NCBI GenBank assembly: GCA_902363555.1
Contig: CABJAM010000002.1
Location: forward strand, 558,001-622,000
DNA from: Lachnospiraceae bacterium
GTDB taxonomy: Bacteria > Bacillota > Clostridia > Lachnospirales > Lachnospiraceae
Length of the DNA stretch: 64,000 bases
Reading direction: 5' to 3'
Part shown: positions 7,977 to 16,118 of the stretch, one piece after another
Layout: every line of letters begins with the position of its first letter
How positions within the stretch are numbered: position 1 is the stretch's first letter
Notes under the pieces: model-generated
Databases searched by the model: none
What the model was told of the DNA's origin: nothing
What the model saw: only the letters and a program-made list of their open reading frames with translations
Program-made: the position numbers and the translations under genes

Positions 7977-8462
7977 CTACACCGTAAACCGGATTTCCCG
8001 CCCCGTAGGCACATACCTGCGGTATCTCACCCCTGCTGCATTAAGCATTTTCTTGGACGCGATCACCGATGGCGTATCCGGGTACTTGTCCTCGCCGTAA
8101 ATAATTTCCTTGATCCCGCTTTGAATGATCGCCTTGGCGCACTCATTGCACGGAAACATGGAAACATAAAGCTTTGCCCCCTCAAGACTTCCGCCCCTGT
8201 AATTAAGTATGGCGTTCAGCTCACTGTGCGTCACATAGACGTATTTTGTATCCAGAGGTTCCCCTTCACGCTCCCACGGAAACTCATCATCCGGGCAGCC
8301 CATAGGAAAACCGTTATATCCCATAGAAAGAATCTTATTATTTGGGCTGACAATACAGGAACCCACCTGTGAATTGGGGTCTTTGGACCGAAGGCCTGCA
8401 AGCTTGGCCACGCCCATAAAATACTCATCCCATGTAATGTAATCCGTACGTTTTCCGCTCAT
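7977..8462 (-). CDS. comEB: Deoxycytidylate (dCMP) deaminase
   Basis: A 161-aa zinc-dependent deaminase converting dCMP to dUMP for thymidylate synthesis. The zinc site is visible as HSELNAI (His/Glu) and PCNECAKAI (two Cys). SQVGSCIVSP and GYNGFP are typical of the family. ATG at 8462 is chosen, with AGGTG 7 nt upstream; a GTG at 8471 is in frame but too close to the site. It is the last gene of the sua5-rpiB-upp operon, 44 bp after upp. Confidence 0.93.
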   Translation of the reverse strand: MSGKRTDYITWDEYFMGVAKLAGLRSKDPNSQVGSCIVSPNNKILSMGYNGFPMGCPDDEFPWEREGEPLDTKYVYVTHSELNAILNYRGGSLEGAKLYVSMFPCNECAKAIIQSGIKEIIYGEDKYPDTPSVIASKKMLNAAGVRYRRYVPTGREIRFTV

Positions 8463-8506
8463 CGTATGCACCTGCCTTCATTAATTTTATTATCGCACAT
8501 GGCCAT

Positions 8507-9136
8507 CTATTTTGTTCCGAAAATACGGTCGCCGGCATCACCAAGGCCGGGAACGATATATTTATGATCGTTCAAATGGTCGTCCATAGCGCCAATGTAA
8601 ATATCCACATCCGGATGCTCCTCCGACAATTTTTTAACGCCCTCCGGAGCCGCGATAATACACATGAAACGAATATTTTTCACACCCTTTTCTTTGAGCA
8701 TGGTAATGGCAGCCGCAGCAGAACCTCCGGTGGCCAGCATGGGATCTACGACAAACACATCTCTCTCGGCGCAATCCTTTGGCAGCTTACAGTAATATTC
8801 TACCGGCAATGCCGTCTCCGGATCACGGTAAAGTCCAATATGGCCGACCTTTGCCGCGGGAACCATGGTCAGCATACCATCCACCATGCCAAGTCCGGCG
8901 CGCAGAATTGGAATTACCGCCATCTTTTTACCCTTTAATTCCTTTACCGTCGTCTTGCAGATTGGCGTGTCAACCTCCACATCTACAAGGTCCAAATCTC
9001 TCGTTGCCTCATAGCACATGAGCATGGCAATTTCAGAAATCAGCGTTCTGAAATCTCTGGAGCCCGTTTCCGTGCGGCGGATAATGCCGATTTTGTGCTG
9101 GATCAGCGGATGATCCATAATGTGAATTTTTCCCAT
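8507..9136 (-). CDS. upp: Uracil phosphoribosyltransferase
   Basis: A 209-aa pyrimidine salvage enzyme: uracil + PRPP to UMP. The PRPP loop VVDPMLATGGSA and the C-terminal uracil-binding motif (PGLGDAGDRIFGT) are intact. The start at ATG 9136 follows AAGGAG; an upstream in-frame extension to 9202 has no support. It sits between rpiB and dCMP deaminase, a common Firmicutes arrangement. Confidence 0.97.
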   Translation of the reverse strand: MGKIHIMDHPLIQHKIGIIRRTETGSRDFRTLISEIAMLMCYEATRDLDLVDVEVDTPICKTTVKELKGKKMAVIPILRAGLGMVDGMLTMVPAAKVGHIGLYRDPETALPVEYYCKLPKDCAERDVFVVDPMLATGGSAAAAITMLKEKGVKNIRFMCIIAAPEGVKKLSEEHPDVDIYIGAMDDHLNDHKYIVPGLGDAGDRIFGTK

Positions 9137-9271
9137 AGTTTTTTCTCCTTTAGTTATAATTTGTCGAGGATTTCCTGAGAAATACTTGACCTGCCTGGCC
9201 ATCAGGCCGATTCCTTTTTTATAGTATTAGCGCGTGTTTGAAGATTCATTCCGGCAATCTGCAAACACACT

Positions 9272-9700
9272 CTAGCGCTCGATTTTCTCAATTCTGCGGA
9301 TATGACGGCTGTCATTGGAAAATTCCGTATTAAGGAATGTATCCACGATTTTTAATGCACTGCCCACACCCACGACTCTGGCGCCCAGGGCCAGAATATT
9401 GGCGTCATTGTGCTGGCGGGTAGCCTCAGCCATAAAGCAGTCCGTGCAATTTGCGGCGCGGATGCCCGGATAGCGGTTGGCGGCAATGGAAATACCAATA
9501 CCGGTACCACAGATCAATATCCCGCGTTCACATTCCCCATTTAAAATTGCCTCGGACACTGCCTTTGCATAATCCGGATAATCACATGAATCCTCGGAGT
9601 ACGTACCGTAATCCTTATACTCAAGGCCGTGGGCATCCAGATACTTAAAAATTTCCTGCTTCAATTCATAACCGCCATGGTCACATCCTACTGCTATCAT
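9272..9700 (-). CDS. rpiB: Ribose 5-phosphate isomerase B
   Basis: A 142-aa enzyme interconverting ribulose 5-phosphate and ribose 5-phosphate. The signatures are CDHGGYELK at the N-terminus, the active-site Cys in CGTGIGISIAANR, and ARQHNDANIL-type residues (TRQHNDANILALG). AGGAGG precedes the ATG. Length is normal. The 135-bp gap to upp holds an imperfect hairpin (GTGTTTG...CAAACAC near 9233-9269). Confidence 0.95.
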   Translation of the reverse strand: MIAVGCDHGGYELKQEIFKYLDAHGLEYKDYGTYSEDSCDYPDYAKAVSEAILNGECERGILICGTGIGISIAANRYPGIRAANCTDCFMAEATRQHNDANILALGARVVGVGSALKIVDTFLNTEFSNDSRHIRRIEKIER

Positions 9701-9754
9701 ATTATATCCTCCTGTTTTAAATTATTACTCGTTGAACTTATAATCATTACAGCT

Positions 9755-10837
9755 TTACAGACAGTTTTTATGCGCACCGGTATCGGCATCGATAACCTGA
9801 TGGCCCGCTGCCTTTAAAAGCCGGTTCATTATCGCCTGGCCCAAACCACCATTGTAAAAACTTTCTGAATAGATGACATCTATGCCCATATCGTCCATCT
9901 TCCGAAGTATGTCAAACAGATTGGCCGCTATGGTCTCCTCATGTGCCCGGGTACCGATACAAAAAACCTGTTCACACTGATATTTTTCCAGGTCCTCCTC
10001 GGTGGCGATCACCGCAGCCTTCTGTCCGCATTCCTGACACTGCCCAGTGAGATGATTGATCATCTCTATCACCTTTTGCGGCTCGCCCTCCACAACCGTC
10101 AGATCTCCCTTGGGCGCATAGTGCTTGTACTTCATACCCGGAGCTTTAGGCCGGAAGTTCTTGTCGGCGTTCTCCTCCAGAATAGCCGCATCCACCGTCA
10201 CTTCACCGAGCACATCCTCAAGCATTGATTTTGTAATATAGCCCGGACGCAGGATCATCGGCACCGGTCCAGTCAGGTCCACGATAGTTGATTCCAGTCC
10301 GATGCCTACCTTACCGCCATCAAGAATCATCTCTATCTTTCCGCTCATATCTTCAATCATATGCTCCGCCAGCGTGGGGCTTGGACGGCCGGATATATTA
10401 CCGCTGGGGGCTGCAATATAGGTTCCGGACGCTTTTATGAGTGCCAGGGCAACAGGATCTGAGGGCATCCGCACTGCCACTGTCGCAAGACCTCCGGTCG
10501 TACCCAGCGGAACACGGCTGCTCTTATTCAGAATCATTGTCAGCGGCCCTGGCCAGAAACGTCTTGCCAGCTTATAGGCGGCCTCCGGTATATCTAGGGC
10601 TACATCCGTCAGCGATGCCAGGTCTGCAATATGGACGATCAGAGGATTATCCGACGGACGGCCCTTGGCTGCGTAGATTTTCGCTGATGCACTGGCGTCC
10701 ATGGCATCCGCCCCCAAACCGTAAACAGTTTCTGTTGGAAAACCTACAAGTCCGCCGTCTGCGATAATTTGTCCGGCTTCTTTAATTTTGGTCATATCTA
10801 AATCGCTTGGGTCTATTTTGTAAATAATTGTGTTCAT
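9755..10837 (-). CDS. sua5: L-threonylcarbamoyladenylate synthase (Sua5)
   Basis: A 360-aa two-domain Sua5 protein that makes the threonylcarbamoyl-AMP used for tRNA t6A37. The YrdC domain occupies about residues 14-205 (PTETVYGLGADA; KGRPSDNPLIVH; SGNISGRPSPT). The C-terminal Sua5 domain starts near KAPGMKYKHYAPKG and ends in the segment YSESFYNGGLGQAIMNRLLKA. The ribosome site is weak (AAGGCG). It heads the rpiB-upp-comEB run. Confidence 0.95.
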   Translation of the reverse strand: MNTIIYKIDPSDLDMTKIKEAGQIIADGGLVGFPTETVYGLGADAMDASASAKIYAAKGRPSDNPLIVHIADLASLTDVALDIPEAAYKLARRFWPGPLTMILNKSSRVPLGTTGGLATVAVRMPSDPVALALIKASGTYIAAPSGNISGRPSPTLAEHMIEDMSGKIEMILDGGKVGIGLESTIVDLTGPVPMILRPGYITKSMLEDVLGEVTVDAAILEENADKNFRPKAPGMKYKHYAPKGDLTVVEGEPQKVIEMINHLTGQCQECGQKAAVIATEEDLEKYQCEQVFCIGTRAHEETIAANLFDILRKMDDMGIDVIYSESFYNGGLGQAIMNRLLKAAGHQVIDADTGAHKNCL

Positions 10838-10906
10838 TGTTTATGTCGCCTTTTTCTATGAAATGTGGAAACGCAAGATTGCGCGGGAACGCGGTCGTTC
10901 TCAATT

Positions 10907-11158
10907 GTGGAAGCGCGGTCGTTCTAATCTTCCCCGCCATGCCAAGCCATGGAGCCCTACGGGCCCCACGGCTCACGGGCTTCGCCCTATAAAAATATAT
11001 AAACTCGCTTGGCCTTACGAGCAAGCTCGACGGTGGAAGCGCAGTCGTTCTCATCTTCCCCGCCATGTCAAGCCGCGGAGCCCTACGGGCCCCACGGCTC
11101 ACGGGCTTCGCCCTATAAAAATATATAAATTCGCTTGGCCTTACGAGCTAGCTCGACG
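10907..11158. repeat. Two tandem copies of a 126-bp unit
   Basis: The units are 10907-11032 and 11033-11158. Each begins GTGGAAGCGC and ends GCTCGACGG, with about 7 differences between them. A degenerate partial copy precedes them (from about 10865). Each unit contains GGAGCCCTACGGGCCCCACG and CCTATAAAAATATATAAA. Confidence 0.85.
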
Positions 11159-11310
11159 GCCAAGTGACTTTATATATTTTTGCATGGCTCATTGCTATCG
11201 TGTACATTATAACATGACTCTTTTTCTTTTTCCATAGTTTTAAGGTCTGGAGCTTTAATATGTTGTCTAATAATGTCATTTTTATGCCTGCACTCTGCTC
11301 CACCGGTTCA

Positions 11311-11367
11311 CGGCAGTCGCCACAAAGATGAACCAGCTCATCTTTGCGGCTCGTTGCTTCGCGCAAA
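11311..11367. repeat. 57-bp intergenic repeat, copy 2
   Basis: Same element as 7837-7893 (CGGCAGTCGCCACAAAGA ... GCTTCGCGCAAA), again immediately next to a terminator hairpin and downstream of a minus-strand operon. Confidence 0.7.
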
Positions 11368-11371
11368 TAAA

Positions 11372-11409
11372 AGCCGGTGTCACGATTCTGATTTCTCGTG
11401 ACACCGGCT
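11372..11409 (-). terminator. Terminator of the glycan-use operon
   Basis: A 14-bp perfect stem: AGCCGGTGTCACGA (11372-11385) with TCGTGACACCGGCT (11396-11409). On the minus strand it is followed by TTTTATTT. Confidence 0.85.
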
Positions 11410-11462
11410 GCTTTCTTTTAAGACGTGTTTTCTTCGATTAGCAAATCATTGTTAAACTCACA

Positions 11463-12836
11463 TTACCCAAATTTCAATCCAAGCAATTCAAATTTTTCCG
11501 CACAGACGACCTTCAGCTTCACTTCATATTCACCTGCTGCTGCGTATATATTTCCAGCAGTCTGCTCCCCATTCCGAATCTGTATAGTTCCGGCTTCAAA
11601 TACTTTACCGGACATATTTTCCAGGAGTACCGATATCTCAGCGTCACCCTTCCCAATCATCTGGAACCTTTTAATTTCAGAGCTGCTCTTTATATATCTG
11701 AAAATAATCATGTCGCCATCGGATATGTTCACTATCTTTTCCGGATAATCATCTTTTGTCTCCATATCCATGTTCACATCAATATAGCATTTTCCCCGCA
11801 GCCCACAGGCCTGATATCCCATAATCTCCTCCCCGGGAGCAAAGGGATCGCCGATGCCCTGAGAAGTCATTTTAACTTCAGGAATAGAACCATCCGGAGA
11901 TATGAAAATCTTTTCAATGCAAAGCCGCCGGTGCTGCTGTGTATTCCTGCTGCTCCGATGATAAAATACATACCACTGTCCGTTTACGCACTCGATTGAC
12001 CCGTGATTATTCCAGCTTTGCGGATCACAGCCATCGTTGTCTATAATAATACCGCGGTAGGCAAACGGCCCCAATGGAGACTTCCCGGTAGAGTAACCGA
12101 GAGATGTAGGTTTCCCCCTTTCCATATCGGCATACACATAATAATAAGTATCGCCGATTTTTCTCATGGACGATCCTTCGTGGAAATAATGTTTTTCCTC
12201 TGTCACAAGATTATCCTTTATATTTTCGCTTTCAAAAGAAATCATATCCGGCGCCAGCTTTACACCATGAGAAAATAATTGGCCCCAGTAATAATATGCC
12301 TGACCGTCATCATCCATAAAAATTGCAGGATCAATACCTCCGCAGGGCAGTTGCACCCAATCCTTGAAGGGCCCTTCCGGCCGGTCTGAAACCGCGACAC
12401 CTTCACTGTCATCGGACATACAAAAATACAGGTAATATTTCCCGTCTTTAAATATGCAGTCCGGCGCAAAAAGAAGTGCCGGTCTTTCCTGCTGTTCAAA
12501 CCGATCCTTTATATCCGTGCCATCATCGGACATGCCCGCAAGCATCTTTTGTATAAAAGGCGTCGGATGCGACCAGTCAATTCCCGGATATTTCACAGCA
12601 TCCGAATCATTAAACCATGAAATCTGTTTACCGTTTAAGGCTTCATCATGCAGCACCCAGTGCTTCATATCCGATGTGGATAACACATAATATGTCTCAC
12701 TGCAATACACATCATCCCGGTCATCAAAGCTTCCATAGATGTACAGTCTGCCATCCGGCATCACGTGGGCCTCGCTGTCGGGAATATGATACATCGGCGG
12801 AAGCACCGGATTTCTCTGATTTTTAAATTCTATCAT
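11463..12836 (-). CDS. Glycoside hydrolase family 43 (xylosidase/arabinofuranosidase type)
   Basis: A 457-aa five-bladed propeller hydrolase with no signal peptide, so it acts on imported oligosaccharides. The three acidic residues expected of GH43 are visible: Asp in HIPDSEAHVM, Asp in GGIDPAIFMDDDG, and Glu in HEGSSMRK. The last ~120 residues (from about IIFRYIKSSSE) look like a CBM6-type beta-sandwich. AGGAGAAG precedes the ATG. It is the last gene of the binding protein-permease-GH1-GH43 run. Likely substrates are beta-xylosides or alpha-arabinosides; the exact one is not readable. Confidence 0.88.
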   Translation of the reverse strand: MIEFKNQRNPVLPPMYHIPDSEAHVMPDGRLYIYGSFDDRDDVYCSETYYVLSTSDMKHWVLHDEALNGKQISWFNDSDAVKYPGIDWSHPTPFIQKMLAGMSDDGTDIKDRFEQQERPALLFAPDCIFKDGKYYLYFCMSDDSEGVAVSDRPEGPFKDWVQLPCGGIDPAIFMDDDGQAYYYWGQLFSHGVKLAPDMISFESENIKDNLVTEEKHYFHEGSSMRKIGDTYYYVYADMERGKPTSLGYSTGKSPLGPFAYRGIIIDNDGCDPQSWNNHGSIECVNGQWYVFYHRSSRNTQQHRRLCIEKIFISPDGSIPEVKMTSQGIGDPFAPGEEIMGYQACGLRGKCYIDVNMDMETKDDYPEKIVNISDGDMIIFRYIKSSSEIKRFQMIGKGDAEISVLLENMSGKVFEAGTIQIRNGEQTAGNIYAAAGEYEVKLKVVCAEKFELLGLKFG

Positions 12837-12869
12837 ATTTACTTCTCCTGTCGATCAAATCAAAACTGT

Positions 12870-14231
12870 TCAGCCTGTCTGACCTGTTACATCAAATCCA
12901 TGGTCCTGTATAACCTTGCGATACCAAGCCGCTGATTTTTTTGGAATCCTCTCCAGCGTCTTAAAATCCGTATAGTACAGTCCGTATCTCGGCGCATATC
13001 CGGCGGACCATTCAAAATTATCCATCAATGTCCATACGTAATAGCCCCTCACATCCACACCTTCCTCCATCGCCTGATGAAGTGCCTGAAGTACATTTTT
13101 TATGTATTCAATACGATTCTGATCATTGAGGAGTGTCTCAAAATCGTCTTTATCCTCAGTATGCGGTAGCCCATTTTCTGTAATATAGATGGGAATATCC
13201 ACCTTATATTGATCCACAAGCATATGGAGCACGTCCACCAGCTTCTCCGGATGGGATGCCGGTCGGTCCTGATAATTTCCGCCCGCAGGCCCCGCCTTTT
13301 GTCTGGCCTTTTCTCGTTCAGCATTATCAAACAATCCATTATAAAAATTCAGGCCATAAAAATCCAGTTTCTGATGGATCGTCGCCATATCACCCTCATG
13401 GATATCCAGCACCATGTCGTTTTCGTCCAGATATTTCCTGTAAACATCTGTATATTCCCCGAGAAAAATTGGATTAAGAAACATGCCATAGCCTTCAATT
13501 TCGTTTGCTTTTACAGCCATGGCGATATCCTCAGCATTCCCCTCCCGCTCAGGAAAGTGTTTCCATATATCAACAACAATTCCAATTTTAGCGTGTTTAA
13601 AATGCATCTTTCTAAACAGCTTCACAGTCTCGCCATGACACAGGAGCAGGTGGTGCAGACACTGGCGCGCATATTTCTCATTTTTCAGGCCCGGGGCAAA
13701 AAATCCTTTTGCATAACCTACGTATACGGCTATGGGTTCATTGAAAGTCACCCACAGGTCCACATCGTCGCCAAAGTTTTCCAGCAATATTTTTGCATAA
13801 TTTGTAAACCAGGAAATGACCTCCCGATTTCCAAACCCTCCCATAACCTGAAGCTTATATGGAAGGTCCCAATGATACATCGTCGCATTGGGCACTATAT
13901 CATTGGCCTTCAGTTTTGCAATCAACGCTTTATAATACGCAATCCCCTCAGGGTTCACTTCACCGATACCGTCCGGAAGAATCCGTGACCAGGAAAACGA
14001 AAATCGGTACGTTTTAACCCCAAGCTCTTTCATAAGCTCAATATCTTTTTCATACAGGTGATAGGAATCACATGCCACATCCGGAAGGTCCCCATTTTTT
14101 ATATTTCCCGGGAGATGGCTAAATGCATCCCATATGGAGGGGCCTCTGCCGCCCTCTGCCGCACCGCCCTCGATCTGGGCAGCCGCCGTGGCAACGCCCC
14201 ACATAAAATCCTCTGGAAACTGATACTCCAT
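12870..14231 (-). CDS. Glycoside hydrolase family 1 beta-glucosidase
   Basis: A 453-aa cytosolic TIM-barrel enzyme. The N-terminal family signature (FPEDFMWGVATAAAQIEGG), acid/base Glu (TFNEP) and nucleophile Glu (YITENG) are all present. Length is typical. GGAGG precedes the ATG. The gene follows the permease by 10 bp, so the ABC system probably imports its substrate. There is no adjacent PTS, and no phospho-sugar signature was assessed, so the unphosphorylated beta-glucoside is the simplest guess. Confidence 0.93.
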   Translation of the reverse strand: MEYQFPEDFMWGVATAAAQIEGGAAEGGRGPSIWDAFSHLPGNIKNGDLPDVACDSYHLYEKDIELMKELGVKTYRFSFSWSRILPDGIGEVNPEGIAYYKALIAKLKANDIVPNATMYHWDLPYKLQVMGGFGNREVISWFTNYAKILLENFGDDVDLWVTFNEPIAVYVGYAKGFFAPGLKNEKYARQCLHHLLLCHGETVKLFRKMHFKHAKIGIVVDIWKHFPEREGNAEDIAMAVKANEIEGYGMFLNPIFLGEYTDVYRKYLDENDMVLDIHEGDMATIHQKLDFYGLNFYNGLFDNAEREKARQKAGPAGGNYQDRPASHPEKLVDVLHMLVDQYKVDIPIYITENGLPHTEDKDDFETLLNDQNRIEYIKNVLQALHQAMEEGVDVRGYYVWTLMDNFEWSAGYAPRYGLYYTDFKTLERIPKKSAAWYRKVIQDHGFDVTGQTG

Positions 14232-14241
14232 AAAAAACCTC

Positions 14242-15108
14242 CTATCCTTTAACCGACCCCAGTGTCAGCCCCTTTGCCAGATACTTCTGGAAAAATGGAA
14301 ATGCAAAGAGCATTGGTGCTATTGCAATAACACAGGTAGCCATACGTGCTCCGATGGTCGGAAAATCATTTGCGCTGTTCATATATTGTGAATTTTGAAG
14401 GACGTACTGTATATTTGATATGATCTTATAGAGCAGCAGCGGCAATGGCGTCAATTTCATATCATCAATATACAGCATTCCCTGGTACCAGTCATTCCAG
14501 TAAGCAAACAGAACAAGAAGTCCAACCGATGCAATACCGGATTTTGCCAGTGGCAGCACAATTCTGAAATAGGTCTGAAATTCCGTGGCGCCATCCACAA
14601 ACGCAGCTTCTCTTAATTCCGTTGGAATACCTGAAAGAAAACTCCGCATAAGAAATACATTCCATGGCGATACAAGCATGGTTACGATCAACACCCACAA
14701 TGTATTTCCCAAATGCAGCCATTGTGTCACAACAATATATGTGGGAATTAATCCACCATGAAATAACAGGGCAAAAGTTACATATTTATTGAACCATTTA
14801 CTTAATTTAAAATCTTTACGTGACATCGTGTAGGCCAGGCCTGTGGTTGCGATCAACGACAGTACGGTTCCAAGAGCTGTAACGATGATCGATATTTTAT
14901 ATGAGCTCAAAATCTGTGCCGGATTTTTAATAATATATGTATAAGCATCAAATGAAATTTCTTTTGGAAACAATGTATATCCACTTGCAGCAATACTTTC
15001 GCCGGAGGTCACAGAAAGCACAAAAATAAACAGTATGGGCATTATCCACAGGACCGCGATCAGACCAAGAATGATGTATAAAATAATTTTTCCAGCTTTT
15101 GGTTTCAT
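14242..15108 (-). CDS. Sugar ABC transporter permease 2 (CUT1, LplC/YtcP type)
   Basis: A 288-aa inner-membrane permease with about six membrane segments. The EAA loop (ELREAAFVDGATEFQTYFRI) contacts the ATPase, and the protein ends in the family-typical GLTLGSVKG. AAGGAGG precedes the ATG. It pairs with the upstream permease. No ATPase gene is in the cluster, as is usual for CUT1 systems that share an MsmK-type ATPase. Confidence 0.93.
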   Translation of the reverse strand: MKPKAGKIILYIILGLIAVLWIMPILFIFVLSVTSGESIAASGYTLFPKEISFDAYTYIIKNPAQILSSYKISIIVTALGTVLSLIATTGLAYTMSRKDFKLSKWFNKYVTFALLFHGGLIPTYIVVTQWLHLGNTLWVLIVTMLVSPWNVFLMRSFLSGIPTELREAAFVDGATEFQTYFRIVLPLAKSGIASVGLLVLFAYWNDWYQGMLYIDDMKLTPLPLLLYKIISNIQYVLQNSQYMNSANDFPTIGARMATCVIAIAPMLFAFPFFQKYLAKGLTLGSVKG

Positions 15109-15119
15109 ATAGATCCTCC

Positions 15120-16037
15120 TTAAAAAATGGCGCCTTCATTGTCGATTTTCTTTGAAATGGCATTGGCGCTAATCACCAGAATGAATCCCAAAACGGACTG
15201 GAATAAACCAACAGCAGCTCCCATTCCCGGGTTATTTACCGTCTTTAGCGCACGGAAGACATAGGTATCAATCACGTCCGTCACCGGATAAAGCATGCCA
15301 TTATCTCTTGTCAGGAAATAGTACATACCAAAATCCGAATAAAAGATATTGCCGATGGATAAAAGCACAAGCATGATGATCATTGGGCGCAGCATATACA
15401 ATGTAATGTATCGGATTTTCTGCCATGTGGTAGCCCCATCGATTTCCGCCGCCTCATACAGTGTGGGATCGACACTCAGTAATCGGGTATAATACAAAAT
15501 GGAATTGTAGCCCGCCACCTTCCATACGTAACAAATAACGAGAATGATGTACCAGTAGTTTGGCTGATAGTAAAAATTCACTGAATTTCCGCCAAGGGAA
15601 GTAATGATCTGGTTCACTACACCGGAACGCCCATCGATAAATGCCTCCAGTGCATAGCTGGCCACGATCCAGGAAACAAGATATGGCAGGAAAAGGATCG
15701 TCTGCGTGATCTTCAGCATGTTTTTGCCCACATAATAGAGCATGATCGAAATCGTGACGGATATGACGGTGGCAAAAACAATAAACAAAAAATTAAGCAC
15801 CAGTGTGTTTCTTGTCACCCGGAAAGCATCATTGGACTTGAAAAAGAATTCAAAATTTTTAAGCCCTGCCCATTCACTGTGAAAGATTCCTTTGGAATAA
15901 TCCACATTTTTAAACGCGATTACCAGGCCGGACAATGGCAGATAGTTAAATAAAAATATCAGCAGAGTGCCGGGCAGTGCCAGCAACAGTAAAGGATATC
16001 TCTTTTTTATTACATTTTTAATCTTACTTTTTTTCAT
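15120..16037 (-). CDS. Sugar ABC transporter permease 1 (CUT1, LplB/YteP type)
   Basis: A 305-aa permease. The N-terminal segment LLLALPGTLLIFLFNYLPL is the hallmark of the LplB group, and the EAA loop reads LYEAAEIDGATTWQKIRYI. It forms the heteromeric channel with the next gene, 11 bp downstream. A stem-loop at 16060-16094 separates it from the binding-protein gene. Confidence 0.93.
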   Translation of the reverse strand: MKKSKIKNVIKKRYPLLLLALPGTLLIFLFNYLPLSGLVIAFKNVDYSKGIFHSEWAGLKNFEFFFKSNDAFRVTRNTLVLNFLFIVFATVISVTISIMLYYVGKNMLKITQTILFLPYLVSWIVASYALEAFIDGRSGVVNQIITSLGGNSVNFYYQPNYWYIILVICYVWKVAGYNSILYYTRLLSVDPTLYEAAEIDGATTWQKIRYITLYMLRPMIIMLVLLSIGNIFYSDFGMYYFLTRDNGMLYPVTDVIDTYVFRALKTVNNPGMGAAVGLFQSVLGFILVISANAISKKIDNEGAIF

Positions 16038-16059
16038 TTTCAGATTCTCCTTTGATATG

Positions 16060-16094
16060 AGGCAGTGCCAAATATTAATTATCCGGCACTGCCT
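16060..16094 (-). other. Intercistronic stem-loop after the binding-protein gene
   Basis: AGGCAGTGCC (16060-16069) pairs with GGCACTGCCT (16085-16094). There is no good T-run on the minus strand, so it is better read as an mRNA-stabilising or partial-termination hairpin that keeps the binding protein in excess over the permeases. Confidence 0.6.
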
Positions 16095-16118
16095 GATCCA
16101 ATATGGGATCTGGAACGA

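Larger units (their letters stand above)
10838..11462. other. 625-bp gap filled with repeats, no gene supported
   Basis: It holds the 126-bp tandem duplication (10907-11158), a 57-bp repeat (11311-11367) and a terminator (11372-11409). Open frames through it on either strand only translate the repeats. Confidence 0.7.

Noticed and set aside
7739..8014. 91-codon minus-strand frame overlapping the dCMP deaminase end
   Set aside because: It crosses the terminator and the 57-bp repeat; no coding character.
10782..11102. Open frame of 106 codons with internally repeated Arg/Ala/Gly/Pro-rich segments
   Set aside because: It only translates the 126-bp tandem repeat and runs into the sua5 start; no ribosome site or family likeness.
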